DNA from: Methanobacteriota archaeon
Lineage (GTDB): Archaea; Methanobacteriota; Methanobacteria; Methanobacteriales; Methanobacteriaceae
Assembly: GCA_023409695.1 (NCBI GenBank)
Contig: JAEYQZ010000171.1
Location: 1-5,075 of the forward strand
Length of the DNA stretch: 5,075 nt
Direction of reading: 5' to 3'
Under the pieces are notes generated by a model. The model was not told the origin of the DNA and ran no database searches. It saw nothing but the letters and a program-made list of their open reading frames with translations. Positions 1 through 4,508 of the stretch are shown piece by piece. How positions within the stretch are numbered: position 1 is the first letter of the stretch; the number at the start of each line of letters is the position of its first letter. A program made the position numbers and the translations under genes.

Positions 1-659
1 TAAATGTGTTAAGATTCATGCGTGAGGCCGATAATATGGTGCAAATGCTCGCTGAAGCCTATGGGCAGGGTATTAAAGAAGGAACCATTAGAGAAGATCT
101 GGATCCGGTAGCTACAGCTATATTCAATAGAATGGCTTTTAGTAATGTTATTAATCTCACTACAGAACAGAAAATGCTTCTTGAACTCAATAACATCAAT
201 CAAGAGCAATATTTAGATATTTCATGGAATTTGATGAATAGATCAACTCATATTAAACCATCCCTAAGAATAGATTCAATAGAACCTTATGAAAACAGTG
301 AATTACTTAATGAGATGGCAAAAGAAATGAAATCAATTGTTAATTCTTTAGGATTACAGGCTCGAAATGCCCTAGAAATTACAAATTCCTTTGAATCCGT
401 AATTAATATAATGGTAGGAAAATTTGAATATGAAATTATAACTGCTACTAAAGATCATGTCATTTCTCATATTACTAAGTGTCCAATATTAAGTTCTAGT
501 GAGATGGACATTCCTCTAGAAGTAAATTCAGATATTTGTCCAAAATATTGCGCCCGTTTTGTAAAAACTCTAAACTCTGATTATAGTTTTAAATTTACCA
601 AAAAGCTTTGTGATAATGATCCTTACTGTGAGCTTATTATAGAGTTAGAAGATAAGTAA
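1..659 (+). CDS. TetR-family regulator with C-terminal Cys-rich sensor domain, 5'-truncated
   Basis: Reading frame 3 is open from the window edge (codon 3-5 is AAT), so the gene starts upstream; a GTG at 6 is only the first start-like codon inside. Numbered from that GTG, residues 1-80 read as the C-terminal ligand/dimerisation half of a TetR repressor, with the typical GIKEGTIREDLDP turn at 22-34. Aligning this turn with the other TetR in the window (4509-5075) suggests that about 140 N-terminal residues, including the helix-turn-helix, are missing. Residues about 100-217 form a second domain with H155, C159 (CPIL), C178, C182, C202 and C208 (DPYCE). This resembles the methanogen output domain (MetOD1) and the related ATC-hydrolase/V4R-like domains; I cannot decide between these by eye. 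The gene is probably a cytoplasmic transcription factor sensing a small molecule or metal. The next gene encodes the same C-terminal domain alone. Confidence 0.8.
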   Translation, partial: NVLRFMREADNMVQMLAEAYGQGIKEGTIREDLDPVATAIFNRMAFSNVINLTTEQKMLLELNNINQEQYLDISWNLMNRSTHIKPSLRIDSIEPYENSELLNEMAKEMKSIVNSLGLQARNALEITNSFESVINIMVGKFEYEIITATKDHVISHITKCPILSSSEMDIPLEVNSDICPKYCARFVKTLNSDYSFKFTKKLCDNDPYCELIIELEDK

Positions 660-665
660 GGCTCA

Positions 666-678
666 TTAAAATTTAAAT
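666..678 (+). promoter_or_regulatory. TATA-like promoter element for the stand-alone sensor gene
   Basis: An A/T-only run centred near 672 (TTAAAATTTAAAT) lies about 40 nt before the ATG at 712. An archaeal start site about 25 nt downstream would fall near 697-699, leaving a short leader with the G-rich ribosome binding site at 700-707. Its position just before the palindrome at 677-693 supports a real, repressible promoter. The region is AT-rich, so the call is tentative. Confidence 0.4.
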
Positions 679-693
679 CAGGTCTAACCTGAT
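677..693. promoter_or_regulatory. Perfect 7-3-7 palindrome, candidate TetR operator
   Basis: ATCAGGT (677-683) and ACCTGAT (687-693) are exact reverse complements separated by CTA. The element lies between a TetR-type gene (stop at 659) and the following sensor-domain gene (ATG at 712), just downstream of a TATA-like element. That is where a bound repressor would block polymerase. TetR dimers usually bind short palindromes of this kind, so the upstream regulator is the obvious candidate ligand (inference). No long T-run follows at once, which argues against a terminator. An RNA hairpin acting on translation remains possible. Confidence 0.5.
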
Positions 694-711
694 AAAAGTG
701 GGGGTGGTAGT

Positions 712-1155
712 ATGGAACTTGAGGATATATCTGCAGAAGTAAGATGGAAAATTGCAGCCAGAACGGCTCAAAGCTTGTTTATAGACTATGGGCTGGCCTT
801 TTGGACTGAAGGGGGAAAAGAAATAAAATCAATTGCAGATTGCTTGAAATTACCTACTAAGAATGCAATAGAAGTCAGTGATAGTTGGAGAATTATTAGA
901 ACAATTCTCATGGGAAAATGGGAATGTAAAACTGTGGAAGAAACTGAGGGTAAAGTAGTAGACCATTTGAGCAACTGTCCCATGTTAAATATACATAAGG
1001 AGACCAGCTCTCCAATCATGAATATGCATTATCTCTGCCAGGCATATTGTAGAAGTGCTATCGAGTCATTGAATCCAAAATACACTCACAGATCCACTAA
1101 AACAATGTGTACCGGCGATCCATACTGCGAGAACATCATAGAACTTAAAAAATAA
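712..1155 (+). CDS. Stand-alone Cys-rich sensor-like domain protein (MetOD1/ATC-hydrolase-like)
   Basis: A 147-residue soluble protein with no helix-turn-helix and no signal peptide. It aligns over almost its whole length with the C-terminal domain of the preceding TetR gene, at about one-third identity by eye. Shared features are KEIKS near 36-40, NAxE at 51-54, MGKWE at 67-71, H85, C89 (CPML), C109, C113, an LNxxY stretch near 120-124, and C133/C139 in CTGDPYCE, ending in IIEL. The spacing C-x3-C-x19-C-x5-C is identical in both proteins. The start is ATG, preceded by the strong G-rich site GGGGGTGG at 700-707. It follows the TetR gene by 52 nt on the same strand, with its own likely promoter. 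The role is unknown: it could bind the same ligand or metal, act as a buffer or partner of the regulator, or be an enzyme. Naming it ATC hydrolase would overstate the evidence. Confidence 0.85.
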   Translation: MELEDISAEVRWKIAARTAQSLFIDYGLAFWTEGGKEIKSIADCLKLPTKNAIEVSDSWRIIRTILMGKWECKTVEETEGKVVDHLSNCPMLNIHKETSSPIMNMHYLCQAYCRSAIESLNPKYTHRSTKTMCTGDPYCENIIELKK

Positions 1156-1178
1156 AGAAAATCATAGATTTGAAACAA

Positions 1179-1206
1179 AAACCTATTTTTTATAATTTTT
1201 AGGTTT
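1179..1206. terminator. Bidirectional terminator between convergent genes
   Basis: AAACCTA (1179-1185) and TAGGTTT (1200-1206) are perfect inverted repeats around an A/T loop rich in T on the plus strand (1186-1200). The element sits 24 nt after the stop at 1155 and overlaps the stop codon of the minus-strand gene ending at 1205. T-runs of this kind end transcription in archaea. The plus-strand T-run is the clearer of the two directions. Confidence 0.55.
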
Positions 1207-1510
1207 AATCATCATCAAGAAGAAATGATGCAAAAGTTAAACCGGATCCAAGACGAACCTGACCTGCAACTGCGGCAGCTTCGAGAAGCTCGTCTATACT
1301 TGCGCCAGCTGCCAAAGCACTTTTTTTATGGGCCTTCACGCATTGTTCACATTTAAGGGCTACAGCACATGCCAGTGCTATCACTGATTTTTCCTTTGAA
1401 GATAATGCGCCGTCTTTCATTATCGCAGCGGCCAGATTCTGGAATGCATCGTTTAACTCATCACTCACTGCTTCTGTAAATCTGTATGGTCTTGGCTTTT
1501 GTTCTTCCAT
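1205..1510 (-). CDS. Carboxymuconolactone decarboxylase / AhpD-like CxxC protein
   Basis: A 101-residue alpha-helical protein of the carboxymuconolactone decarboxylase (CMD) family. Its core carries EK (40-41), then C54-E-Q-C57 followed by H61 (CEQCVKAH), and the AGASIDELLEAAAVA helix at 68-82. The Glu-CxxC-His arrangement is that of AhpD-type proteins, which use the cysteine pair for disulphide reduction of peroxides or act as partners of peroxiredoxins. True decarboxylases of the family lack the CxxC, so a thiol-redox role is more likely (inference). It has the normal single-domain length. A TTG at 1525 would add five residues, but GAGGAG just after it is the ribosome binding site, so ATG at 1510 is the start. 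It is transcribed divergently from the flavin-type gene at 1626 and convergently to the gene at 712. Confidence 0.88.
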   Translation of the reverse strand: MEEQKPRPYRFTEAVSDELNDAFQNLAAAIMKDGALSSKEKSVIALACAVALKCEQCVKAHKKSALAAGASIDELLEAAAVAGQVRLGSGLTFASFLLDDD

Positions 1511-1517
1511 TTTATTA

Positions 1518-1523
1518 CTCCTC
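1518..1523 (-). promoter_or_regulatory. Ribosome binding site that sets the start of the CMD/AhpD-like gene
   Basis: On the minus strand GAGGAG lies 7 nt before ATG at 1510. It matches the anti-Shine-Dalgarno core and overlaps the alternative TTG codon at 1525-1523, which rules that codon out as the likely start. Confidence 0.75.
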
Positions 1524-1555
1524 AATTTATTGATTTTTCCTGTAAATATAACATA

Positions 1556-1565
1556 TTTTATATAT
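1556..1565 (-). promoter_or_regulatory. TATA-like promoter for the CMD/AhpD-like gene
   Basis: On the minus strand this reads ATATATAAAA. A start site about 25 nt downstream would fall near 1532-1536, just ahead of the ribosome binding site at 1518-1523. Placement is by spacing only, within a very AT-rich region. Confidence 0.35.
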
Positions 1566-1584
1566 TCATTTAAAAATAAATATA
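1561..1584. repeat. Imperfect 24-bp AT-only-type palindrome in the divergent promoter region
   Basis: TATATTCATTT (1561-1571) and AAATAAATATA (1574-1584) are inverted repeats matching at 10 of 11 positions around a 2-nt centre. The element sits almost midway between the divergent starts at 1510 and 1626. It overlaps the candidate TATA elements of both genes, so it could be a shared operator. The symmetry could also be a trivial result of two opposed TATA boxes. Confidence 0.35.
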
Positions 1585-1591
1585 ATTAAAT
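1578..1591 (+). promoter_or_regulatory. TATA-like promoter for the PNPOx-like gene
   Basis: AAATATAATTAAAT is centred about 43 nt before ATG at 1626. A start site near 1609 would leave a short leader containing GGGGGA at 1611-1616. A second A/T run at 1593-1600 is an alternative. Confidence 0.35.
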
Positions 1592-1625
1592 CTATTTAAA
1601 CGGATTAAATGGGGGAAATGATATT

Positions 1626-2051
1626 ATGGATTTTAAAGAGTGCATAAATTTTGCAAATGAAACACCTGTTTGTTACCTTGCAACAACTGAAGGGGACCAA
1701 CCTAGAGTCAGAGCTCTTGGTTTTTGGTTTGCTGATGAAAACGGATTTTACTTCCAGATCGGGGCTATGAAAGATATGTACGGACAACTTCAGGCAAATC
1801 CTAAAGTAGAGGTATGTTTCTGGCAGCCTGATGAAGCAACAGGTAAAATGATGAGGGTAGCTGGTGAAATAGAATTTGTAGATGATCCAGATCTCAAAAA
1901 GAAGGTTTTAGAGGATAGACCATTCCTTAAAGAGTTTGGTATGACATTTGACAGCCCAGGTCTTATAATTTTCCGCATTGCCAAAGGTGAAGCCTATTTC
2001 TGGACAATGCAGACCAATTTTGAGCCTAAAAAGTTCATTAATTTTGGATAG
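1626..2051 (+). CDS. Pyridoxamine 5'-phosphate oxidase-like flavin-binding protein
   Basis: A 141-residue single-domain split-barrel protein of the PNPOx-like superfamily; members bind FMN (some F420 or heme) as cytoplasmic dimers. Visible landmarks are the first barrel strands VCYLATTEGDQPRVRAL at 15-31 with R27 and R29, where the family contacts the flavin phosphate. These are followed by FYFQIGAMKDMYGQLQANP at 41-59, VEVCFWQP at 61-68, MRVAGEIEFVDDPDL at 76-90, and the last strands LIIFRIAKGEAYFWTM at 113-128. The length matches the small stand-alone members of the group, not biosynthetic PdxH (about 200 or more residues), so a vitamin B6 role is not supported. The start is ATG with GGGGGA ten nt upstream. 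It is divergent from the AhpD-like gene, so the two may be co-regulated redox proteins (inference). The substrate is unknown. Confidence 0.87.
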   Translation: MDFKECINFANETPVCYLATTEGDQPRVRALGFWFADENGFYFQIGAMKDMYGQLQANPKVEVCFWQPDEATGKMMRVAGEIEFVDDPDLKKKVLEDRPFLKEFGMTFDSPGLIIFRIAKGEAYFWTMQTNFEPKKFINFG

Positions 2052-2062
2052 ACATAATTTAC

Positions 2063-2079
2063 TTATTTTCTTTTTTTAA
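2063..2079 (+). terminator. Poly-T terminator after the PNPOx-like gene
   Basis: A T-rich run (TTATTTTCTTTTTTT, 2063-2077) begins 12 nt after the stop at 2051 with no hairpin. This is the usual archaeal form of terminator. Some read-through into the methyltransferase gene is possible because the gap is only 61 nt. Confidence 0.5.
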
Positions 2080-2101
2080 TTGGAATTATTCTTTGTAATA
2101 A

Positions 2102-2107
2102 GAGGTG
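2102..2107 (+). promoter_or_regulatory. Ribosome binding site that sets a TTG start for the methyltransferase
   Basis: GAGGTG lies 5 nt before an in-frame TTG at 2113. The open frame extends back to a TTG at 2080, but the residues that would be added read straight through this ribosome binding site, so the downstream TTG is the better start. Confidence 0.7.
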
Positions 2108-2112
2108 TTTCT

Positions 2113-2751
2113 TTGGCGGAAGAATTCATTAAATTTTGGGCAGAACTAGCAAATAGATACGATTCGGCTATAGATAATATCATGGGAGAAAAAATAAGGC
2201 CAAAAATACGGGAAAAGCTAAACGAAGAAGACAATTTAGGAAAACTAATTGAACTTGGCTGCGGCACTGGTTATTTCACAGAAACACTCTCAAATAAGTC
2301 AGAAAGTATCATTTCAACTGATATTTCGGAGGAAATGCTGTCTATTGCCCGAGAAAAGCTAAAAGGATTTGAATTTCAGGTTATGGACTGTCAGGACCTT
2401 AAGTTCGATGAAGGAACATTTGATACGGTGTTTATGGGTTTGGTTCTTCTTTTTACTCAACCAGAGAATGCTCTCAAAGAAAGCCACCGAGTTTTAAAAC
2501 CTGGAGGTTTGCTTATAATAGCAGATCCTGATATTTCTTTCCTGTCATTTTATGGGGACTTAAAATTCAGGTTTAAAGCACTTATAAATTACCGCAAGAT
2601 CCCAACTACAGGTCATTTTTTAAATCAAGAAAAGATAGTGGACATGCTGGATAAGGCGGGATTTGAGGTAGTCAGTAAAGAGATTATTCGTGATGAAATG
2701 AACCCTAACTATGTTACAGCTAATTATATTAAAGCAATAACTAGAAAATAA
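2113..2751 (+). CDS. Class I SAM-dependent methyltransferase
   Basis: A 212-residue Rossmann-fold methyltransferase of the Methyltransf_11/UbiE-like type, transferring a methyl group from S-adenosylmethionine. From the TTG at 2113, residues 1-20 (EEFIKFWAELANRYDSAID) are the usual N-terminal cap. Motif I is ELGCGTGYF at 47-55, the acidic residue contacting ribose is D70 (STDIS), MDCQDLKF at 91-98 marks the adenine pocket, DTVFMGLVLLF at 104-114 is motif II, and LKPGGLLIIADPD at 128-140 is motif III. A C-terminal region at 165-210 (GHFLNQEKIVDMLDKAGFEVV, then NYIKAI) closes the fold. The first in-frame ATG, at codon 24, would cut off the cap, which also supports the TTG. It lies 61 nt after the PNPOx-like gene on the same strand. 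The acceptor is not predictable; small molecules such as metabolites, thiols or metalloids are typical. Confidence 0.9.
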   Translation: MAEEFIKFWAELANRYDSAIDNIMGEKIRPKIREKLNEEDNLGKLIELGCGTGYFTETLSNKSESIISTDISEEMLSIAREKLKGFEFQVMDCQDLKFDEGTFDTVFMGLVLLFTQPENALKESHRVLKPGGLLIIADPDISFLSFYGDLKFRFKALINYRKIPTTGHFLNQEKIVDMLDKAGFEVVSKEIIRDEMNPNYVTANYIKAITRK

Positions 2752-2800
2752 CGTTTAAAAATAAAACAATTAATTTCCTCTAAAACTCAGTTATGATGAT

Positions 2801-2810
2801 TTAAAATATG
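2801..2810 (+). promoter_or_regulatory. TATA-like promoter for the MBL-fold gene
   Basis: TTAAAATATG lies about 50 nt before ATG at 2856, predicting a start site near 2831 and a 25-nt leader. A stronger-looking TTTATAAAT at 2834-2842 is too close: it would place the start site inside the gene. The rest of the 2752-2855 gap shows nothing else clear. Confidence 0.3.
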
Positions 2811-2855
2811 TGGGCTGTAGATTATCATGCATCTTTATAAATCGGGGATTGAAGA

Positions 2856-3698
2856 ATGAAAATAACTGTTTTGCTTGAAAATGCCAGGTTAAAAAATTCT
2901 GATTTAATTGTAGAACATGGAATCTCACTATTCATTGAAAAAAATGGTTATAACATCCTTTTTGATACAGGAGGTCCGCAGGAAAGCGCAATAAAAAATG
3001 CGTCAAAATTAGGCATTGATCTACGGGAAGTGGATGCTGTAGTTATTTCTCATGGACATAATGATCATACGGGGGGACTTCTAAAATTTTTCCAGATTAA
3101 TGACAAAGCGCCTGTGCATCTTAAAAAAGAAGCTTTAGGTTCATATTATTCAAGACGCCCTGAAGGCGAAAAATATATTGGTATTGACAGTAAGATACCA
3201 GAAAAATATCGGGGGAGATTACATTTTCTTGATGAAACCACAGAAATTGCTCAAAATATATTTTTAGTTCCGAATATCAAGAAAGATTTCTCAATCCCTT
3301 GTAGTAATCATGTTTTATTTAAAAAAATAAATGGAAATTTAGTAAGAGATGATTTTAAACATGAACTATTCATGGTAATAAGAAATAATAGTGATTTAAT
3401 TGTTTTCTCTGGTTGTGGGCACAATGGAATTAAAAATATCATAAATACGACTAAAGAAGTTTTTCCTGATAAAAAGATAAGTGCTGTAATTGGGGGGTTT
3501 CATCTTCAATCCGGAGCTAGTACATTTGCAGTGGCAAAAAAAGAAGAAGTTGAAGATATAGCTGAATGGCTTGTAATAGAAAGAGTTGAAAATGTTTATA
3601 CGGGGCACTGTACTGGAGATCGTGGAATTGATTTAATGAGGCCAATTTTAAAGGATAAATTAAAACGGATTTATACCGGGATGGAAATTAGTTTATAA
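2856..3698 (+). CDS. MBL-fold metallohydrolase, COG1237 (dihydropterin / methanopterin-type synthase-like)
   Basis: A 280-residue metallo-beta-lactamase-fold protein, full length. The N-terminus has VLLEN at 5-9, EHGISLFIE at 20-28 and ILFDTGG at 34-40. The metal-binding motif is H66-G-H68-N-D70-H71 (SHGHNDHTGG). Further expected residues are RDDFKHE at 164-170, H189 in SGCGHNGIKNI, H216 in GGFHL and H251 in HCTG. The GCGHxGI, GGFHL and HCTG set is characteristic of COG1237, whose archaeal members are annotated as 7,8-dihydropterin-6-methyl-4-(beta-D-ribofuranosyl)aminobenzene 5'-phosphate synthase, a methanopterin pathway step. That fits a methanogen, but paralogues exist and no other pathway gene is nearby, so the specific reaction is uncertain. 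The start is ATG with GGGGAT at 2844-2849. It stands alone in transcription, with a gap of 104 nt upstream and a convergent gene downstream. Confidence 0.88.
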   Translation: MKITVLLENARLKNSDLIVEHGISLFIEKNGYNILFDTGGPQESAIKNASKLGIDLREVDAVVISHGHNDHTGGLLKFFQINDKAPVHLKKEALGSYYSRRPEGEKYIGIDSKIPEKYRGRLHFLDETTEIAQNIFLVPNIKKDFSIPCSNHVLFKKINGNLVRDDFKHELFMVIRNNSDLIVFSGCGHNGIKNIINTTKEVFPDKKISAVIGGFHLQSGASTFAVAKKEEVEDIAEWLVIERVENVYTGHCTGDRGIDLMRPILKDKLKRIYTGMEISL

Positions 3699-3718
3699 AA
3701 TAAAATATTTAAAAAAAT
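3694..3718 (-). terminator. Poly-T terminator of the DUF998-type gene (minus strand)
   Basis: Read on the minus strand, a run of seven T (3717-3711) followed by further T-rich blocks starts 11 nt after the stop codon at 3729. It reaches the last codon of the convergent MBL-fold gene. Confidence 0.5.
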
Positions 3719-3728
3719 TAGAATAGGG

Positions 3729-3741
3729 TTATTTTTTCTTT
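3729..3741 (+). terminator. Poly-T terminator of the MBL-fold gene (plus strand)
   Basis: TTATTTTTTCTTT on the plus strand starts 30 nt after the stop at 3698 and overlaps the 3' end of the convergent membrane-protein gene. With the minus-strand T-run at 3694-3718 it makes a compact two-way terminator. Confidence 0.5.
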
Positions 3742-4340
3742 AAAATAACATATGATAATACTATAACCCACACAATAAATGTTAGAATGGTTATTTTTTC
3801 AAGCAGTCCGCCAAAGAACAGGTTGTTACCAACACTGTATGCAGAAATCCCTCCTGAGATTACCACAATAATTCCAGATATAAATGAATATTTTGCGAAA
3901 TTATTCATATCTGCCATTTTTCGGAAGCTGAAACCAGTAAGGAAAATGGTTAGAATCGTAAGCAGGGATGATATTCCAGCTACTGCAATATGAACTGTTC
4001 CTGTAGTGGTGAATGCAGCAGTTCGAGGATCTTGTGGAAAAAATAACAGTATAATTCCTGAAATACCAGTTAAAACCAGCATCAGCATTGCAGCGCGATA
4101 TTTTTTACTGGTGTCAACTTTAGTATCTAGAAACGCACCAATACCAAATATTAACAGTGAAACATTGTAAATACCAAACATGACGTCCATTAAAAACAAA
4201 TTAGGCGCACCAGTCATGGAAAGCTCGCTTACAGTATTGTAAAGCTGGCTGTAATCATTTCTAATTGCACCTCCAATAATAACGGCAAGAATGTATATGA
4301 GTGGTCCCAGAAAACCAAATATCGTATAAACTTTTTTCAT
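3729..4340 (-). CDS. DUF998-type six-helix membrane protein
   Basis: A 203-residue integral membrane protein with about six hydrophobic helices near residues 5-25, 51-71, 82-101, 116-136, 152-169 and 182-200, ending in KKK. Family marks of DUF998 are the first loop (NDYSQLYNTVSELSMTGAPN, 28-47), FPQDPR at 101-106 and H117 in helix 4. The biochemical role of this family is not established. The frame extends upstream to 4391, adding 17 residues. However, a good TATA element (4361-4370) lies inside that extension, and the hydrophobic segment begins right after MKK, so ATG at 4340 is the better start. The gene is divergent from the TetR gene at 4509, a common arrangement for a membrane protein controlled by its neighbouring TetR repressor (inference). 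It converges on the MBL-fold gene with a 30-nt gap. Confidence 0.82.
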   Translation of the reverse strand: MKKVYTIFGFLGPLIYILAVIIGGAIRNDYSQLYNTVSELSMTGAPNLFLMDVMFGIYNVSLLIFGIGAFLDTKVDTSKKYRAAMLMLVLTGISGIILLFFPQDPRTAAFTTTGTVHIAVAGISSLLTILTIFLTGFSFRKMADMNNFAKYSFISGIIVVISGGISAYSVGNNLFFGGLLEKITILTFIVWVIVLSYVILKKK

Positions 4341-4360
4341 ATATCTGGATATTCCTTTGA

Positions 4361-4370
4361 TTATATAAAG
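4361..4370 (-). promoter_or_regulatory. TATA promoter of the DUF998-type gene
   Basis: On the minus strand this reads CTTTATATAA, preceded by an A-rich stretch that could serve as the BRE. A start site 24-27 nt downstream falls at about 4338-4342, on the ATG itself, suggesting a leaderless or nearly leaderless mRNA. The only upstream AAAGG (4358-4354) is 13 nt from the ATG, too far for a good ribosome binding site. Confidence 0.5.
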
Positions 4371-4405
4371 ATTTTTTATGTTAATATTCAATTAAATATA
4401 ATTAT

Positions 4406-4418
4406 AATAGTAACTATT
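4406..4418. promoter_or_regulatory. Small perfect palindrome in the divergent region, possible TetR operator
   Basis: AATAGT (4406-4411) and ACTATT (4413-4418) are perfect inverted repeats around a single A. The element lies in the gap between the divergent DUF998-type gene and the TetR gene at 4509. It could be an operator, but a 6-bp arm in DNA this AT-rich may arise by chance. Confidence 0.3.
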
Positions 4419-4470
4419 GTTTCTTTAAACCACCACAAAAATTAAATCATTATTTACTAAAAATAACTAC

Positions 4471-4491
4471 TAATTATAAAATAATTATAAA
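4471..4491 (+). repeat. Two direct copies of TAATTATAAA in the TetR promoter region
   Basis: TAATTATAAA occurs at 4471-4480 and again at 4482-4491, an 11-bp period close to one helical turn. Each copy contains a TATA-like core, and one may be the promoter of the TetR gene at 4509. The rest of the 4392-4508 gap is plain AT-rich DNA with no sign of a gene. Confidence 0.4.
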
Positions 4492-4508
4492 TTACCGGTG
4501 AAAAGATA

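Noticed and set aside
677..693. The palindrome as a rho-independent-style terminator of the first TetR gene.
   Set aside because: The 3-nt loop and lack of a following T-run (the next bases are AAAAGTGGGGG) do not fit a terminator; an operator role fits better.
1205..1510. The CMD/AhpD-like gene looks richer in G+C than its neighbours (about 44% by hand count), a possible sign of transfer.
   Set aside because: The protein is rich in alanine, which needs GC-rich codons, and the neighbouring gene at 712 reaches similar values locally. The difference is not convincing.
1605..1787. Minus-strand open frame overlapping the start of the PNPOx-like gene.
   Set aside because: It is a shadow of the real gene on the other strand, which has the better start, ribosome binding site and recognisable domain.
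2793..2828. ATGATGAT and ATTATCAT upstream of the MBL-fold gene could pair as an 8-bp stem with a 20-nt loop.
   Set aside because: It needs a G-U pair and a long loop, with arms of low complexity. No riboswitch-like core is visible.
2834..2842. TTTATAAAT as the TATA box of the MBL-fold gene.
   Set aside because: It lies only about 14 nt before the ATG, so transcription would start inside the coding sequence.
3787..3993. A 68-residue plus-strand open frame opposite the membrane-protein gene.
   Set aside because: It is antisense to a well-supported six-helix protein, has no ribosome binding site and resembles no known protein.
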